From assembly GCF_000006405.1 (NCBI RefSeq), contig NW_003206847.1, forward strand, positions 871,470 through 925,777: DNA of 54,308 nt, in the 5' to 3' direction. The notes under the pieces were generated by a model that did no database searches, was not told the origin of the DNA, and was given only the letters and a program-made list of their open reading frames with translations. The translations under genes and the position numbers were made by a program. Positions 21,615 to 32,754 of this stretch are shown here, one piece after another (positions within the stretch are counted from its first letter, which is position 1; every line of letters starts with the position of its first letter). The stretch is from Perkinsus marinus ATCC 50983 (taxonomy: Eukaryota; Perkinsozoa; Perkinsida; Perkinsidae).

Positions 21615-22300
21615 TTTGACGATTATGGCAAAGCTAACAAGATGGTCTCTGGCGGACAGACTGTCTGCTCCCGGCTCATGTCTCACTCGATTGATCCAAT
21701 GAGGACTGCTGGCTCGACGGTGTTTCAATCATGTTGAAGTACCTTCCTGACTGGCAATCCCGACAGGTGTTTCACCATTTAAGATTGTTTGTAAGAGGCA
21801 ATCAGCCGATCATTATATTTAGGTATGAATTGTGAATGCCTGTATATCTCCTGCAAAGTAACGTACTGTTTGGATGCTCCAGGTCCTGGGTGCCAGGAGT
21901 ATGTGGGACGCGGGCTTCTGCTAATAAACACTCTCTTACTGGCAGTTGAAGTCGAGCCGCTGAACTCACCCATGTATCGAAGAAAGCGTCCTATGTGATT
22001 ATAGCTGAACTCGCATAACCGCATGTTCGCTCGTAGTTTCTATCCATGTTACAGTGACCCCATCTGAATTTGTTGATTGTTGCGTTGAGCGAAGTGTTTC
22101 AAGGTGTCGGAAGAGAGACTCTAAACTACAGAAGGCGAATATTGTCCCAGTACGGAACTTGATAATACTCGTAAATGTCGGACAAAGCGTCTAACTAACG
22201 CAAAGCAAAACCTCCAGTAAGCCGACTAACGAATAATAGTAGACGTACGTATCACTTGACTGACAGAGACATCAATATTTAATTCCAGAAGATACATATT
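21615..22300. other. Intergenic region
   Basis: Nothing recognisable in about 690 bp; one 81-codon minus-strand frame (21779-22024) lacks support. Confidence 0.4.
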
Positions 22301-22313
22301 GAAAATTTTAATC

Positions 22314-22376
22314 TTGTTGGGATTTGAACCTGGGTCATCCGCATGAAAGTCGCGCGCTCTCCCTGTTAGACTGGCA
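22314..22376 (-). pseudogene. tRNA-like relic or tRNA-derived SINE head
   Basis: On the minus strand a D-arm/A-box-like CTAACAGGGAGAGCGC is followed, at normal spacing, by an anticodon-arm-like GACTTTCATGCGG and a B box GGTTCAAATCC. Stems do not pair well: the T stem CCAGG faces CCCAA, and the anticodon stem is broken. It cannot be a working tRNA. I cannot tell a decayed tRNA from the head of a SINE. Confidence 0.45.
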
Positions 22377-22841
22377 TTTTAGGGCGTTTAGTACCAGCGT
22401 CAGGAATTTGGTGCTGGATTCAGTTTGAGGGCAGATTACCTTTGGACATCTGTCTCGAATGCGCTCGCCCATAAATGTTTAAAATTTATCTGACAATGTA
22501 ATTCCTGATAGCTCCTTAATAGTATTAGCTTTCGATGAGGCTATTAATCTTCTTATTTTTGCGACACGAGAGCTGAATCAGCTCAGCTGATAAGATGAGA
22601 TGGCGATGTTAAAAAAAACAAAAAAAAACCAAAAAACAGCGGAGATGGACTGGTCACCCTCGCCGACTATCGAAGACCTCAAAAGCCGCTGATGTGTGCG
22701 AAGCATTGGCTGGCCGCCTAGCCGAAATCGGCTTCGAGTGAGAGAGAGAGGGAATCTTTTAGTCGGTGACACCGACTCGGTGTTGTTTTTGCATTATGGC
22801 TGAGACTGCAGTAAGGATAGTGTACCGGCATTTCCTAGTAG

Positions 22842-23417
22842 TACACTAGTACACTAGTAGTACGCACACTAGTATATCGACTGGATTTATCCGAGTCCAA
22901 AGTTGCTCCTTCATGGGTTCTGCTGTGGCGCCTTGATTTGGAGGTGGGCCATTTTGACTGCAACTTCGAAGGGGTTGGTGGTAGAAGATTACCACTGCCA
23001 CAACTTGTCCTAACCATAGAACCAGCTGAACATCCTGTTATATTCGGGTATGTGGGAACAGATCTTGCTAACGAGTGCGAAATCAGTCTGCCAAGCCATC
23101 GATATGAGATAGGAGGTCTTTGCTTTCTGTATGACACATACATATGTGCATTCGCGTCTCGTGGACATGGTCTGAAGGGCATGATCGTATATTTGTGCAC
23201 CGAATCAATAATTTTCATGACCCCTTCGTATGGTCTTTCTCCGTTCCGTGATGTGCAAATATCTGACTTATGGATGGACAATAAGGGCATAATACTGTGT
23301 ATCAATGTGGCTGACTCTCGGTATGAGATAGGAGATGAAGAGCTAAGTGAGAACCGTGATGATAGCGGACGATCATTCTATGTGAAGTATTTTGAAATAG
23401 AAGGATCGAAACTTTAA
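22842..23417 (+). CDS. Unrecognised protein, 3' exon or relic
   Basis: An open frame of about 190 codons from just after a stop at 22839, without an ATG near its start, ending TAA at 23415-23417. Content looks coding: CEISLPSHRYEIGGLCFLYD, LWMDNKGIILCINVADSRYEIG, and an acidic end. Alternating beta-like strands recall propeller repeats, but no family is recognised. It may be the last exon of a gene starting upstream, or a pseudogene. Confidence 0.4.
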   Translation, partial: YTSTLVVRTLVYRLDLSESKVAPSWVLLWRLDLEVGHFDCNFEGVGGRRLPLPQLVLTIEPAEHPVIFGYVGTDLANECEISLPSHRYEIGGLCFLYDTYICAFASRGHGLKGMIVYLCTESIIFMTPSYGLSPFRDVQISDLWMDNKGIILCINVADSRYEIGDEELSENRDDSGRSFYVKYFEIEGSKL

Positions 23418-23754
23418 TAGTCATTTGTCGTATCAGCTGCTCTAACACGGCATGTCTATTATTTCGACTCGTTGCGAAGCTGTAAGTATTCGTAGCATTC
23501 CGAAGTATTTTATGTTATTTATTGTACTCGAGGTATTTGGAGGTAGAACTCCTATCCAATAACAAAGTCTGTAATGCAATCAGTTTACATCAGTATTATC
23601 AATTTTCATCAGCCGTAATCAATCCTTTTCCTGATCGTTATGAGTTGAGTTTATACATTACTCGCTAACTTATGGAGAGATTAGTGAGATTATCCGTGAG
23701 ATTATCAAACTCCCATTCCCGTTCCCAGTAGGAAAATAACCAGATATACCAGGC

Positions 23755-23807
23755 TATAATCAGAATCTGATTATAAACGGTATATCTGATTATCAGATAT
23801 ACCGTTT
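23755..23807. repeat. Two adjacent near-perfect palindromes
   Basis: TATAATCAGA-A-TCTGATTATA (23755-23775) is followed at once by AAACGGTATATCTGA-TTA-TCAGATATACCGTTT (23775-23807), with 10-bp and 15-bp perfect arms. Both share TCTGATTA/TAATCAGA words. They could extrude as hairpins. The function is unknown. Confidence 0.85.
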
Positions 23808-24680
23808 TAAATGCCCTTATCATGTTGTGTTTCAATACTCACGATCTAACAATGTTATTATCGAACACAATACAAGTGCAACGTGGAATTATTCTACTAG
23901 AATCAGGTGCGGACCAATAGTCGACTGCCATTTCGCACCGGAAGTGTATATCACACTAAACTCAACACAGAAATCTATGCCAACCTCAACGCTCAAAATA
24001 TCGCGGAGACAGACGGTGTAAAAAATCGGTGTGTATACGCTTCATCAACTATGCTCAGCTATGGATCATAGCCAATGACTGACTCAAAGAGCTCGTGTTG
24101 TATACTTATATCACGTGTATGAACTCGCATGTTAATCCCGAGAATCCCGAGTCTACCAGATATCCGACTCGGATAATCCGAGTGAGTTCAGTACATGATG
24201 TGATTGGTCTAGGGCGGAAGAGGTCTCGAGACTTCCGAATCAGGAGAAGTGCCACGAAGAAACTATCCCTAACCGCCAGACTTCTCCAAACGATCATTCC
24301 ACTGAATCTAGTGAGAAATATTGAATGACGTATAGCCGTTAAACATTCGCACGTTAAATCCGTCCCCAGTTGCCTCGAAAGGTTATGACTCCTAAATGTT
24401 CAATGAGATCTAGTAAATCTGATTTACATGCGTGTGTGATGAGTAAACATGTTCGCCCAAACGTGCGTGCCTTTATATGTAGTGTTGTATCAAACAATTT
24501 GCTTACAATTGCAAGGTACGGGACCGAAAGACATATGCGACATATGCGTTTGAAGATAAACTGTTGAAGCTTTGCAATCAATGTGATCCAAACGTAATTG
24601 GGTGCCATTGGTCATCTATGCTAATATCGCTAAGTGTGAAAGCTTCGAGATTGCAAGATAGCGTTATCAACTCATCATCA
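23808..24680. other. Intergenic region
   Basis: About 870 bp without a supported gene; short frames only. Confidence 0.4.
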
Positions 24681-25005
24681 ACTGTCCAAAAGTGCCAACG
24701 ACAAGCTTTGGACAAGTTTTCGAGGGAAATGCAGACAAATCCACCTTTGGACATCACTTGGACAAGATGTTGTCCAAAAGAGGCTGGATGTCCTTCTGGA
24801 CATGTCGACACGTATTTGTTGTCCAAAAAACCTGTCCAAAGATCACCCATGGTGTTGCTTTCGACATTTCTTGTCCAATTTGTACATTTTCGGGCGAGCG
24901 CCACTACGTTTCAAGTTGTCGAAACATAGCCCATGGGTTGAGTAATGGACACCTTGTCAAGCATTTTACTTTGGACAAGAAAGCTGATGTGTCCAAAGAA
25001 GCGCT
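24681..25005. repeat. Cluster of TTGGACA/TGTCCAA motifs (b)
   Basis: Again about ten TTGGAC/GTCCAA words in some 320 bp, in both orientations (for example TTTGGACATCACTTGGACAA and TTGTCCAAAAAACCTGTCCA). The open frames that cross it do not look like genes. Confidence 0.7.
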
Positions 25006-25582
25006 TACGGCGCAGGATTCCTTCTGTGCGGTACAAAAACCGTATGATATGCCTCAGACTTGGGACGCAATATAGAGGAGAGCAATGTATGGGGTCAGAT
25101 CGTATATTGCAGAGTTGAGCATTGTTGCTCTATCTACGGTGAATCCTAGTAGACCCGTTGGTCTTATCGCTTCAGATCTTTCTGTATAAATCCCCATCCT
25201 CTTGAATCGTGTGGTACCACACTGGTAGACGCCAACATTGCTACCGTGGAGATGAATCAACCCAGAACATGACTCGTTTTATCGCAAGTGCTGATCCGGC
25301 TCCTCACTTTTTATGCGCAACAGATCTAGGCTTGTACTTTCGGACCCAGGAACGCAGCAGGAAGCAGCTTGCCTCCTAAGTGGGACAGGAATTGTGTAGA
25401 GCATACGTATGTGGTTCGCTCGCCCAGACGTTTCTGGTAATTCGTAACTCCCGATAGCTTTCATCTCACTGAACTTCATATGACAATTCATCAACCTGGT
25501 ATAATTCCGAGGTTCAGCAACGCGTCGCATTGTTTGGACTAATTCTATTCCTGTAGCTTATAGTCTTTCCAGAGAGCTTCAT

Positions 25583-27775
25583 ATGATATCGACAATCCTC
25601 GCGAGTCTGCTGTGCTATGTTGCGGCCCTCACCCCAGTAGATCCGAACTACGCCTGCACTCTTGCATGCGAGTCTACGCCAAGTTGTGCCGAAGATCCAC
25701 AGGCTCATGGTTCCTTCTGCAAGTACTGGCTGAGCCCGTCCACTTGCTTTGGCTTCTATGTTCGGGATAATGGTTCACCATGCTACCAGCCCAATGATCC
25801 TACTTGTGACGATGGTGTTCTACAGCCACTGCCTTGTATCGAGTCTCCTAAGGCGACCACGGAATCGTCGTTTGCGGAGGGTGACAGTCTGCCTGATGAC
25901 GATTATGATGACACCTCAGAGCCTACAATCAACAACACTGCGTTTTCTCAGACTTCGACTACCGATTCTTCAACTGCAACAACTACTGAGGTTCTGGTAG
26001 TGACAACTGGACCTGGAGAGGAGACTTCCGCTAAGCCTCTGCTTGAGACTAGTGCACCATCAGCTGGAACTTTCGCTGAACCTCCGGTCGAGACCACTGT
26101 TGAACCTCCAGTCGACACCACTGCCGAACCTCCGGTCGAGACCAGTGTTGAGCCTCCGGTCGAGACCACTGTTGAGCCTCCGGTCGAGACCACTGTTGAG
26201 CCTCCGGTCGAGACCACTGCTGAGCCTCCGGTCGAGACCACTGTTGAATCTCCGGTAGAGACGACTGGTGAATCTCCAGTCGAGACCACTCCTGAGCCTC
26301 CGGTCGAGACCACCGCTGAGCCTGCGGTTGAGACCACTGTTGAGCCTCCGATCGAGACCACTGCCGAACCCTCGTTCGAGACCACTGTCGAACCCTTGGT
26401 CGACACCGCTGCTGAACCTCCAGTGGAGACAACTGCTGAACCTCCGGTGGAGACAACTGCTGAACCTTCAGTCGAGACCACTGCTGAACCTCCGGTCGAG
26501 ACCACTGCTGAACCTCCGGTCGAGACCACTGCCGAACCCTCGGTCGAGACCACTGTCGAACCCTCGGTCGACACCGCTGCTGAACCTCCAGTGGAGACAA
26601 CTGCTGAACCTCCAGTGGAGACAACTGCTGAACCTCCAGTGGAGACAACTGCTGAACCTTCAGTGGAGACAACTGCTGAACCTCCAGTGGAGACAACTGC
26701 TGAACTTCCAGTCGGGACCACTGTCGAACTTCCAGTCGGGACCACTGTCGAAACTCCGGTCGAGACCACTGTCGAACCCTCGGTCGAGACCACTGTCGAA
26801 CCTTCGATCGAGACCACTGCTGAACCTCCGGTCGAGACCAATGTTGAACCTCCGGTCGAGACCACTGCTGATCCTCCGGTCGAGACCACTGCTGAATCTC
26901 CGGTCGAGACCACTGCTGAATCTCCGGTCGAGACCACTGTTGAGCCTCCGGTCGAGACCACTGTTGAGCCTCCGGTCGAGGCCACTGTTGAGCCTCCGGT
27001 CGAGGCCACTGTCGAAACCTCGGCCGAGACCACTGCTGAACCTCCAGTGGAGACAACTGTCGAGCCTCTGGTCGAGACCACTGCTGAATCTCCAGTCGAG
27101 ACCACTGCTGAATCTCCAGTCGAGACCACTGCTGAATCTCCGGTCGAGACCACTGCTGAATCTCCGGTCGAGACCACCGCTGAGCCTCCGGTTGAGACCA
27201 CTGTTGAACCTCCGATCGAGACCACTGTCGAGCCCTCGGTCGAGACCACTGTCGAGCCCTCGGTCGAGACAACTGTTGAACCTCCAGTGGAGACAACTGT
27301 TGAACCTCCAGTGGAGACAACTGCTGAACCTTCAGTGGAGACAACTGCTGAACCTCCAGTGGAGACCACTGTCGAACTTCCAGTCGGGACCACTGTCGAA
27401 CTTCCAGTCGGGACCACTGTCGAACTTCCAGTCGGGACCACTGTCGAACCTCCGGTCGAGACCACTGTCGAACCCTCGGTCGAGACCACTGTCGAACCTC
27501 CGGTCGAGACCACTGCTGAACCTCCGGTCGAGACCACTGCTGAACCTCCGGTCGAGACCACTGCTGAAGCTCCAGTCGAGACCACTGCTGAACTTCCCGT
27601 TGGGACAACTGATGAACCTTCGGTCGAGACCACTGCTGAATCTTCGGTCGAGACTATTAACATGGTTCCGGTCGAGAGCAAAGCTCCGACGGAACCTGTG
27701 GTTGAAACGAAGACTGCTCCTGCTGGAACGATCATTCTCCTCCCTGCCACGTCCACAATACGGATTCTTTCGTGA
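25583..27775 (+). CDS. Secreted Thr/Pro/Glu-rich tandem-repeat protein
   Basis: Unspliced frame of 730 codons. Residues 1-15 are a signal peptide (MISTILASLLCYVAA). Residues 18-95 form a Cys-rich domain with ten or so Cys (CTLACESTPSC, FCKYWLSPSTC, CYQPNDPTCDDG), likely disulphide-bonded. An acidic linker follows, and then about 65 copies of an 8-residue unit of the type ETTAEPPV (24 bp; variants ETTVEPSV, GTTVELPV, ETTAESPV) run to about residue 690. The Thr-rich repeat is a good candidate for dense O-glycosylation, as in mucin-like coats. The hydrophobic end (IILLPATSTIRILS) is too polar for a clear anchor. The opposite strand and other frames are open only because of the repeat. Confidence 0.85.
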   Translation: MISTILASLLCYVAALTPVDPNYACTLACESTPSCAEDPQAHGSFCKYWLSPSTCFGFYVRDNGSPCYQPNDPTCDDGVLQPLPCIESPKATTESSFAEGDSLPDDDYDDTSEPTINNTAFSQTSTTDSSTATTTEVLVVTTGPGEETSAKPLLETSAPSAGTFAEPPVETTVEPPVDTTAEPPVETSVEPPVETTVEPPVETTVEPPVETTAEPPVETTVESPVETTGESPVETTPEPPVETTAEPAVETTVEPPIETTAEPSFETTVEPLVDTAAEPPVETTAEPPVETTAEPSVETTAEPPVETTAEPPVETTAEPSVETTVEPSVDTAAEPPVETTAEPPVETTAEPPVETTAEPSVETTAEPPVETTAELPVGTTVELPVGTTVETPVETTVEPSVETTVEPSIETTAEPPVETNVEPPVETTADPPVETTAESPVETTAESPVETTVEPPVETTVEPPVEATVEPPVEATVETSAETTAEPPVETTVEPLVETTAESPVETTAESPVETTAESPVETTAESPVETTAEPPVETTVEPPIETTVEPSVETTVEPSVETTVEPPVETTVEPPVETTAEPSVETTAEPPVETTVELPVGTTVELPVGTTVELPVGTTVEPPVETTVEPSVETTVEPPVETTAEPPVETTAEPPVETTAEAPVETTAELPVGTTDEPSVETTAESSVETINMVPVESKAPTEPVVETKTAPAGTIILLPATSTIRILS
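26075..27650 (+). repeat. 24-bp coding tandem repeat array
   Basis: About 65 units such as CCTCCGGTCGAGACCACTGC, mixed with a synonymous GTGGAGACAACTGCTGAACC type. Blocks of units recur as larger sets (for example near 26420-26700 and 27260-27370), showing repeated unequal exchange inside the array. Confidence 0.93.
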
Positions 27776-28590
27776 GTGCAAACCCGCTTTGCTCATTATT
27801 TTTGTACCGTATATAGTCGTATATAAGTATGAAGTCCATATCACACTATTCAACTACATGTGAGTGTGTTTTCAATCGTTGCAGCCGTTTGTTGCGTTCA
27901 CGCTGTGGTTTGGAGTGGGAGGTCATACGCAGACCTGTTCTTGAGAACGCCAGCACACACTGTTTTCTCTTCCTAAAACTTCATTGCATCAATTGGTTTT
28001 TAACACTTCGCAGTCAAAAACCTCGAAGATGCGGCGAGTCGAACTGGTAAAGGAGAAAAAACGAAGATACTGGCTACAAGCAAGCTTGATACAAACAGTG
28101 TGATGTTAAACTAATGACATAGGGGAAACTTACACACAGTTTGATGTGCATCACCTTTGAAGACTTTCCTTTCCTGTTAGATGCGCGCATTGAGATCCTT
28201 ACAACCTTCATCCATCATTAATTTGACGAGATGGGCATGGTTTGGTATGATGGTCGTTCGTAAATCCTAGTGTTGTCAGCCTATCAGTTCCCTCCACTCA
28301 TCCTTGTTATGTATCGATCTAGGGCCCATTCGCATTCGTCATGCAATTCCTCGGCCACATTGATAGCTCACAATGGTGCCTATGTGTGTTCAGTAACCTA
28401 ACTAGCCATTCTGCCGCCCTACAGAACACAGTGCAATCTATGGAATCTAATTCGTTACGTGGCCCCTCCTACACACTTATCACATTGTCGAGTTTCCACT
28501 ACGCAGTAATGAAATCTCCCAGGACTAGCGAGATTAGGAACCCCGGAAGGACAGGTTAAATGGGATAGCAACTGCGGTCGAGATATGTAC
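27776..28590. other. Intergenic region
   Basis: About 800 bp downstream of the repeat protein with no supported gene. Confidence 0.4.
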
Positions 28591-28592
28591 GT

Positions 28593-28718
28593 GTTGACAC
28601 ATAAGTGTCAACGTATAGATAAGTTATCTATACGTTATCACTCAAGGTGAGGTTACGTTATAGATACACTCACGTTATCACTGTTATCTATACTTGAGTT
28701 ATCTGAGATAACTCAAGT
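28593..28718. repeat. Palindrome cluster with GATA/TATC words
   Basis: Three perfect inverted repeats lie close together: GTTGACAC-ATAA-GTGTCAAC (28593-28612), CGTATAGATAA-G-TTATCTATACG (28612-28634) and ACTTGAGTTATC-TGA-GATAACTCAAGT (28692-28718). Between them GTTATC/GATA words recur six or so times (TTATAGATAC, CGTTATCACT, TGTTATCTAT). Confidence 0.85.
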
Positions 28719-29558
28719 CTTCTGGTGGAACATCCACAGATTGATGTTCGCCTAGTGGATCTTCATCAGCATGATAAACGTCCGAATCGTCGTAGAGGAA
28801 AATCTAGAGTTGTTTTTTGTGCAGTCGTACTGAATGGTACGCGTGCACCAAAGTATTGCAAGTTTCCAAGTTGAGTAAACAGCATTGCGGCTGATTGTTC
28901 GCAGATTCAAGTCTTGGTGTAAACACACGAAGGTAAGACCTGAAGGGGTCTTGTCTAGACTCAGACGAATCGTAGGATCCGCCGGTGATTGAAATATTTT
29001 CCCCAATCTCACAAGTCTTCAACTGACTTGATCTCGAATGTGTCTTAGCGGTATTCTCAGCAGTGAGAGCCCATTCTGTCATCTCCTTGTTGCCTGTATC
29101 CTGAGCTCAGCCGCGGCATAGTTTAGATCAGCTTCAGAACGAACTTCGCCGTCTTAGGATCTAGCTAGAGTCGTAGAGGAAGCCTCTGTTGAATTCAGCG
29201 ATACTCAGTAGTTGGTACTGAGGTGTTGCCATTGTGTCCAGCAAGGCGTTTCAGAGTGGCTAGTTAAATGAGATCGATCTTGGAAGGTCATATTTTCTGG
29301 CATTGCGATGAGTATGGGTGGACTGGGGAGGCAGGTGGAAGCGACAGCTGATAGAAAACGAAGTGCTGAATCAGTGGTGATGGTGTACAGCTTGAAATAA
29401 TTTCAATTGAAGTCGAACGACTCGTTCATGATAAGTCGTGATTTTCTCTTAGGGGTATACTTTAAAGGTGGTTGCGTTGGCCTAGGGTGGGGTGTGAGTT
29501 GTCTCATTTCCAGCATTGATCGCTCGTGTTGGGATCAACATTCTCTCGTCACTTGGTG
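28719..29558. other. Region upstream of the first LCB2 gene
   Basis: A minus-strand stretch (about 28930-29100) reads plausibly as an exon (ENTAKTHSRSSQLKTCE, ending DPFR before a GT). I could not connect it to other exons. The 200 bp before 29559 presumably holds the LCB2 promoter. Confidence 0.3.
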
Positions 29559-32500
29559 ATGTCTCTACCGTCCTTAGCAGTATCTTACTCGCAAGAGGAG
29601 AGGGCCCTGATGCTCGATGATGCAGATCGATATGCGGTCACTGTATTCTTCATGGTAATACAAAGAAAGCTCAGCGTGAGCAGTTGTGATTGCGATCCTG
29701 GTCAGATCGGTTTGGCTATATGCCTCTTTGTGGTTGACGAATTCCGCGGTACCAGACCGAAGGCCTCGGCGGCGTTCATGCCGGTTTTCTATCCCGATGA
29801 GAGTATTCCATGGTGAGCTCATGCAATTCCTGGCTCTGATGACTGTGGTTGAATTAGGGCTAAACTGAATGATTATGAGTACTTCTCTGGCCTGTTCGGT
29901 CTTGGTATTCAGAAATGGGCTCTGTGGAAGTGGGCGACGAAAATGGTTCGCCGTAATGCTGCTAAAATGACCAGAAGTAGTAGTCGGGTTTGGCTCTACA
30001 GAGGTGAAGAGGATTTCCTGTTAGAGCCGCACAAGGAGACAGATGAGCACTCATACCGTGACATGGACCTTCCCTGGACCACCGTTGTCCATGCTTACAT
30101 CGGTTATCTAGTTCTCTTCATGAAGGGCATATTGAGAGAGTGCCTCTGGACTGTTACGTTCAACAAAAATAAGAATGCCAGTGAGAACTGGTGCCCACAG
30201 TGGTGGAAAGAATTCTATACTCAACATATGTAATGGGGAATCGGTCTAGCAGTGGGCGAATCAGTTACCGCAGGTACCGAAGAATAGAGGACTGTTGGAA
30301 CAGACCGATATGCTCAGCCCCGGGCAGCACCGTTGATGTAGTGCACTTGGCGATCGATCGGCTCATGGGATGAGCGGCTTTGGGGTCAGGTGCTAGTCCG
30401 GGCTCGCCATGACCACCTTGCCAAGCGCTTTGGGAAATTCCAACCCACTGGGGAGGTCCAAAAAGGATGCATCAATCTAGCCTCGTACAACTACCTCGGT
30501 TTTGGTGGCACAGATGAATACTGTAGGAGAACGTTGAGGGGTTGTAGGGCATTTCGAGGTCAACAATATCAGGCACTCCGTTAGCGATCAAAGCACTGGA
30601 CCAGTATGGACTCGCGGTATGTGCCTCACGACCGGAATATGGAGGTAGTGTTCTGGTGTACTGTATGGGGTTCTCAGTGGTTGGTCCTTAGGAACGAATA
30701 GGCTCCATATTGAGTTCGAGTCTAAAGTAGCGGCATTCTTGGGAAAAGAGGACGCTCTTGTGATGGGCATGGGCTTCGCTACCAACAGTAATACTTGAGA
30801 TTAGGGGGAGTTGGGAGCTCGCCACAGTGAAGTCCCGGATGATATTGGGCGGATTTCTCATCTGAACTCGTTAGTATATCAACCATGATTAATAACAGTT
30901 ATGATGGTGATGGTGGTGTTGAGCTTTGTTCATTCCAGGTACCTTCTTGGGCGCATTGGCGATGACTGGGGGTGGATCTGTGGCTAAGAGGGTAATGCAG
31001 GTGGTGCGATCGGTTATTCGTATGGGGATGTTTTTAGACTCTTTTTGTATCCGATCAACTGAACCACAAGTCGATCGTGGAAGGTGTGAAGCAAAGCAGT
31101 GCCAAGGTCATTGGATTCAAGCACAACAATATGCATGACCTTGAGAAAATTCTGGACAGAGAGACTCGTAATAAGCCAACGTCGTATCCATACCATCTTT
31201 CTTTCAAATCGTGGTCATCCAGGCTCGGGGAAATGGGCGAAGATTGTCATATTGGTGGAGGGAATATACTCGATGGAGGGCGAGTTCTGTCGGCTGAGAG
31301 AAACGGTAGGTCCTGTGGGACCAGCGGCATGACCTGGTTCCTTGACCAGTGATGGTCAGGTGTCTTTGAAGAATAAGTATAAGTGCTACCTCTGGTTGGA
31401 CGAGGCTCATTCGATTGGAGCTGTAGGCCCGACTGGGCGGGGCATTTCTGAGCTCTTCGATGTTGGTAATATTCCATCGCATCGCTCCGCTACCATGTTG
31501 CATATTTTCGAGTAGATACTTCTGAGATCGACATAATGATGGGGACGTTCACCAAGTCCTTCGGCTCCAACGGTGGCTATATCGCTAGTACAAGCGAGTG
31601 CATTCAGGTGAGGCTCGGGCTCACTCCTAGCGCTTTGCAATTTCGGCGTTGGGTGGTGATATGCATCTGAATGGCCGGCTGAAAACAGGAATAATTCATA
31701 TAGCTATGAGTCTGTATATTTTATGAGGTCTGACAAAAATGGACATGTTTCTCACTCGTGTTAGTTTTGTCTCTCAGCATCTCCGTCGCTGTTCTCTGGG
31801 TTGGTTACACGGAGCAGCGATGCCTCCTATGGTCACGGCACAGGCTATGGCTGCTTTGGATTTACTCTCGACTGAGCGTGGCAAGGCTAAGGTGGGATGC
31901 TCCTCGGTGTGGTCCTTTGGTTGACCACTGACCAACAGTTACGGGCAGTCCGAGAGAATGCTAACTACCTCCGTAAAGGTCTGATGGGACTGAATCTTCG
32001 CGTTATAGGCGATATTGACTCGCCAGTCATCTGTGTTATGCTGGTATGTGCTCAACTGTGCAGTGCTTCTTGCATGGTCCATGCTGTGGTAGATCCATCC
32101 TGAGAAGATTGCTCAGTTCTCGAGAGAGTGTTTGAAGAGGAATATAGCAGCGGTCGTGGTACGGTAGTGTGAATCGTGATGGTTGTTGGTCATTGGTGGG
32201 CATCAGGTTGGGTACCCTGCAACGCCGGTGATATTGTCTCGTGCTCGCTTCTGTGTGAGTGCTAGTCACACGAAGGAGCAGTTGGACACGACGCTGAGGG
32301 TTGTGAAAGAGGTCTCGAGGATTGTTGGTAATAATATTGTGAAGTCGTTTTTCCAATTGGAGTCCTGGTGTATTTTAGGCATCGAATATGGCAACAACAC
32401 GGACGAGAGGGCAGCCAGAGCGTACAGGAATTATCTTTCCGAAGCTCCCATCATGAGGGAACCTTTACCTGGCTTGGGCGACTATTGGAATCCGGAGCCT

Positions 32501-32572
32501 CTGGTGCCTAACTATACTGAGGTGGACGGCGAGAATATGTCTAGCAAGAGTAAGCTATGGTGGAGTCGGTAG
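29559..32572 (+). CDS. LCB2: Serine palmitoyltransferase subunit 2, copy A
   Basis: Catalytic, PLP-binding subunit of serine palmitoyltransferase, which condenses serine with palmitoyl-CoA in the ER as the first step of sphingolipid synthesis. About 15 exons with introns mostly near 50 nt. Recognisable order: an N-terminal hydrophobic segment ([10 protein letters not shown]), [71 protein letters not shown], the PLP-lysine block [27 protein letters not shown]. All joins I checked keep frame. I start at the first ATG (29559). Followed 182 bp later by LCB1 copy A on the same strand. Paralogous to the gene at 35254-38409 with shared intron positions but clearly diverged sequence. Confidence 0.92.
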
Positions 32573-32754
32573 TGTTCCGTCTTGGTCTTGGCTCGTGTGG
32601 CTTCTTGTAGTGTAGCAATATGAAGATAGAAAAATATGACTTTTATGGATTTATTATCAAACTTCGTGTCAGCTTCGGACTCTGGTTTTTGCACTTAGGA
32701 TGCCCGATATTTCGTATCGTTGTGAATAGATCTGAGCACATATGGTTGGTTCGA

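Noticed and set aside
24564-25075. Overlapping plus- and minus-strand frames in the second TTGGACA cluster
   Set aside because: No domain and no splice partner; openness seems due to the repeated motif.
25948-27863. Very long antisense and alternate-frame frames across the octapeptide-repeat gene
   Set aside because: They are shadows of a 24-bp repeat without stops; only the plus-strand frame has a signal peptide, a Cys-rich domain and normal ends.
29559-32572. LCB2 copy A as a pseudogene
   Set aside because: Apparent interruptions (for example after GGTDEYC) disappear when short GT-AG introns at positions matching copy B are removed, and all catalytic blocks are present.
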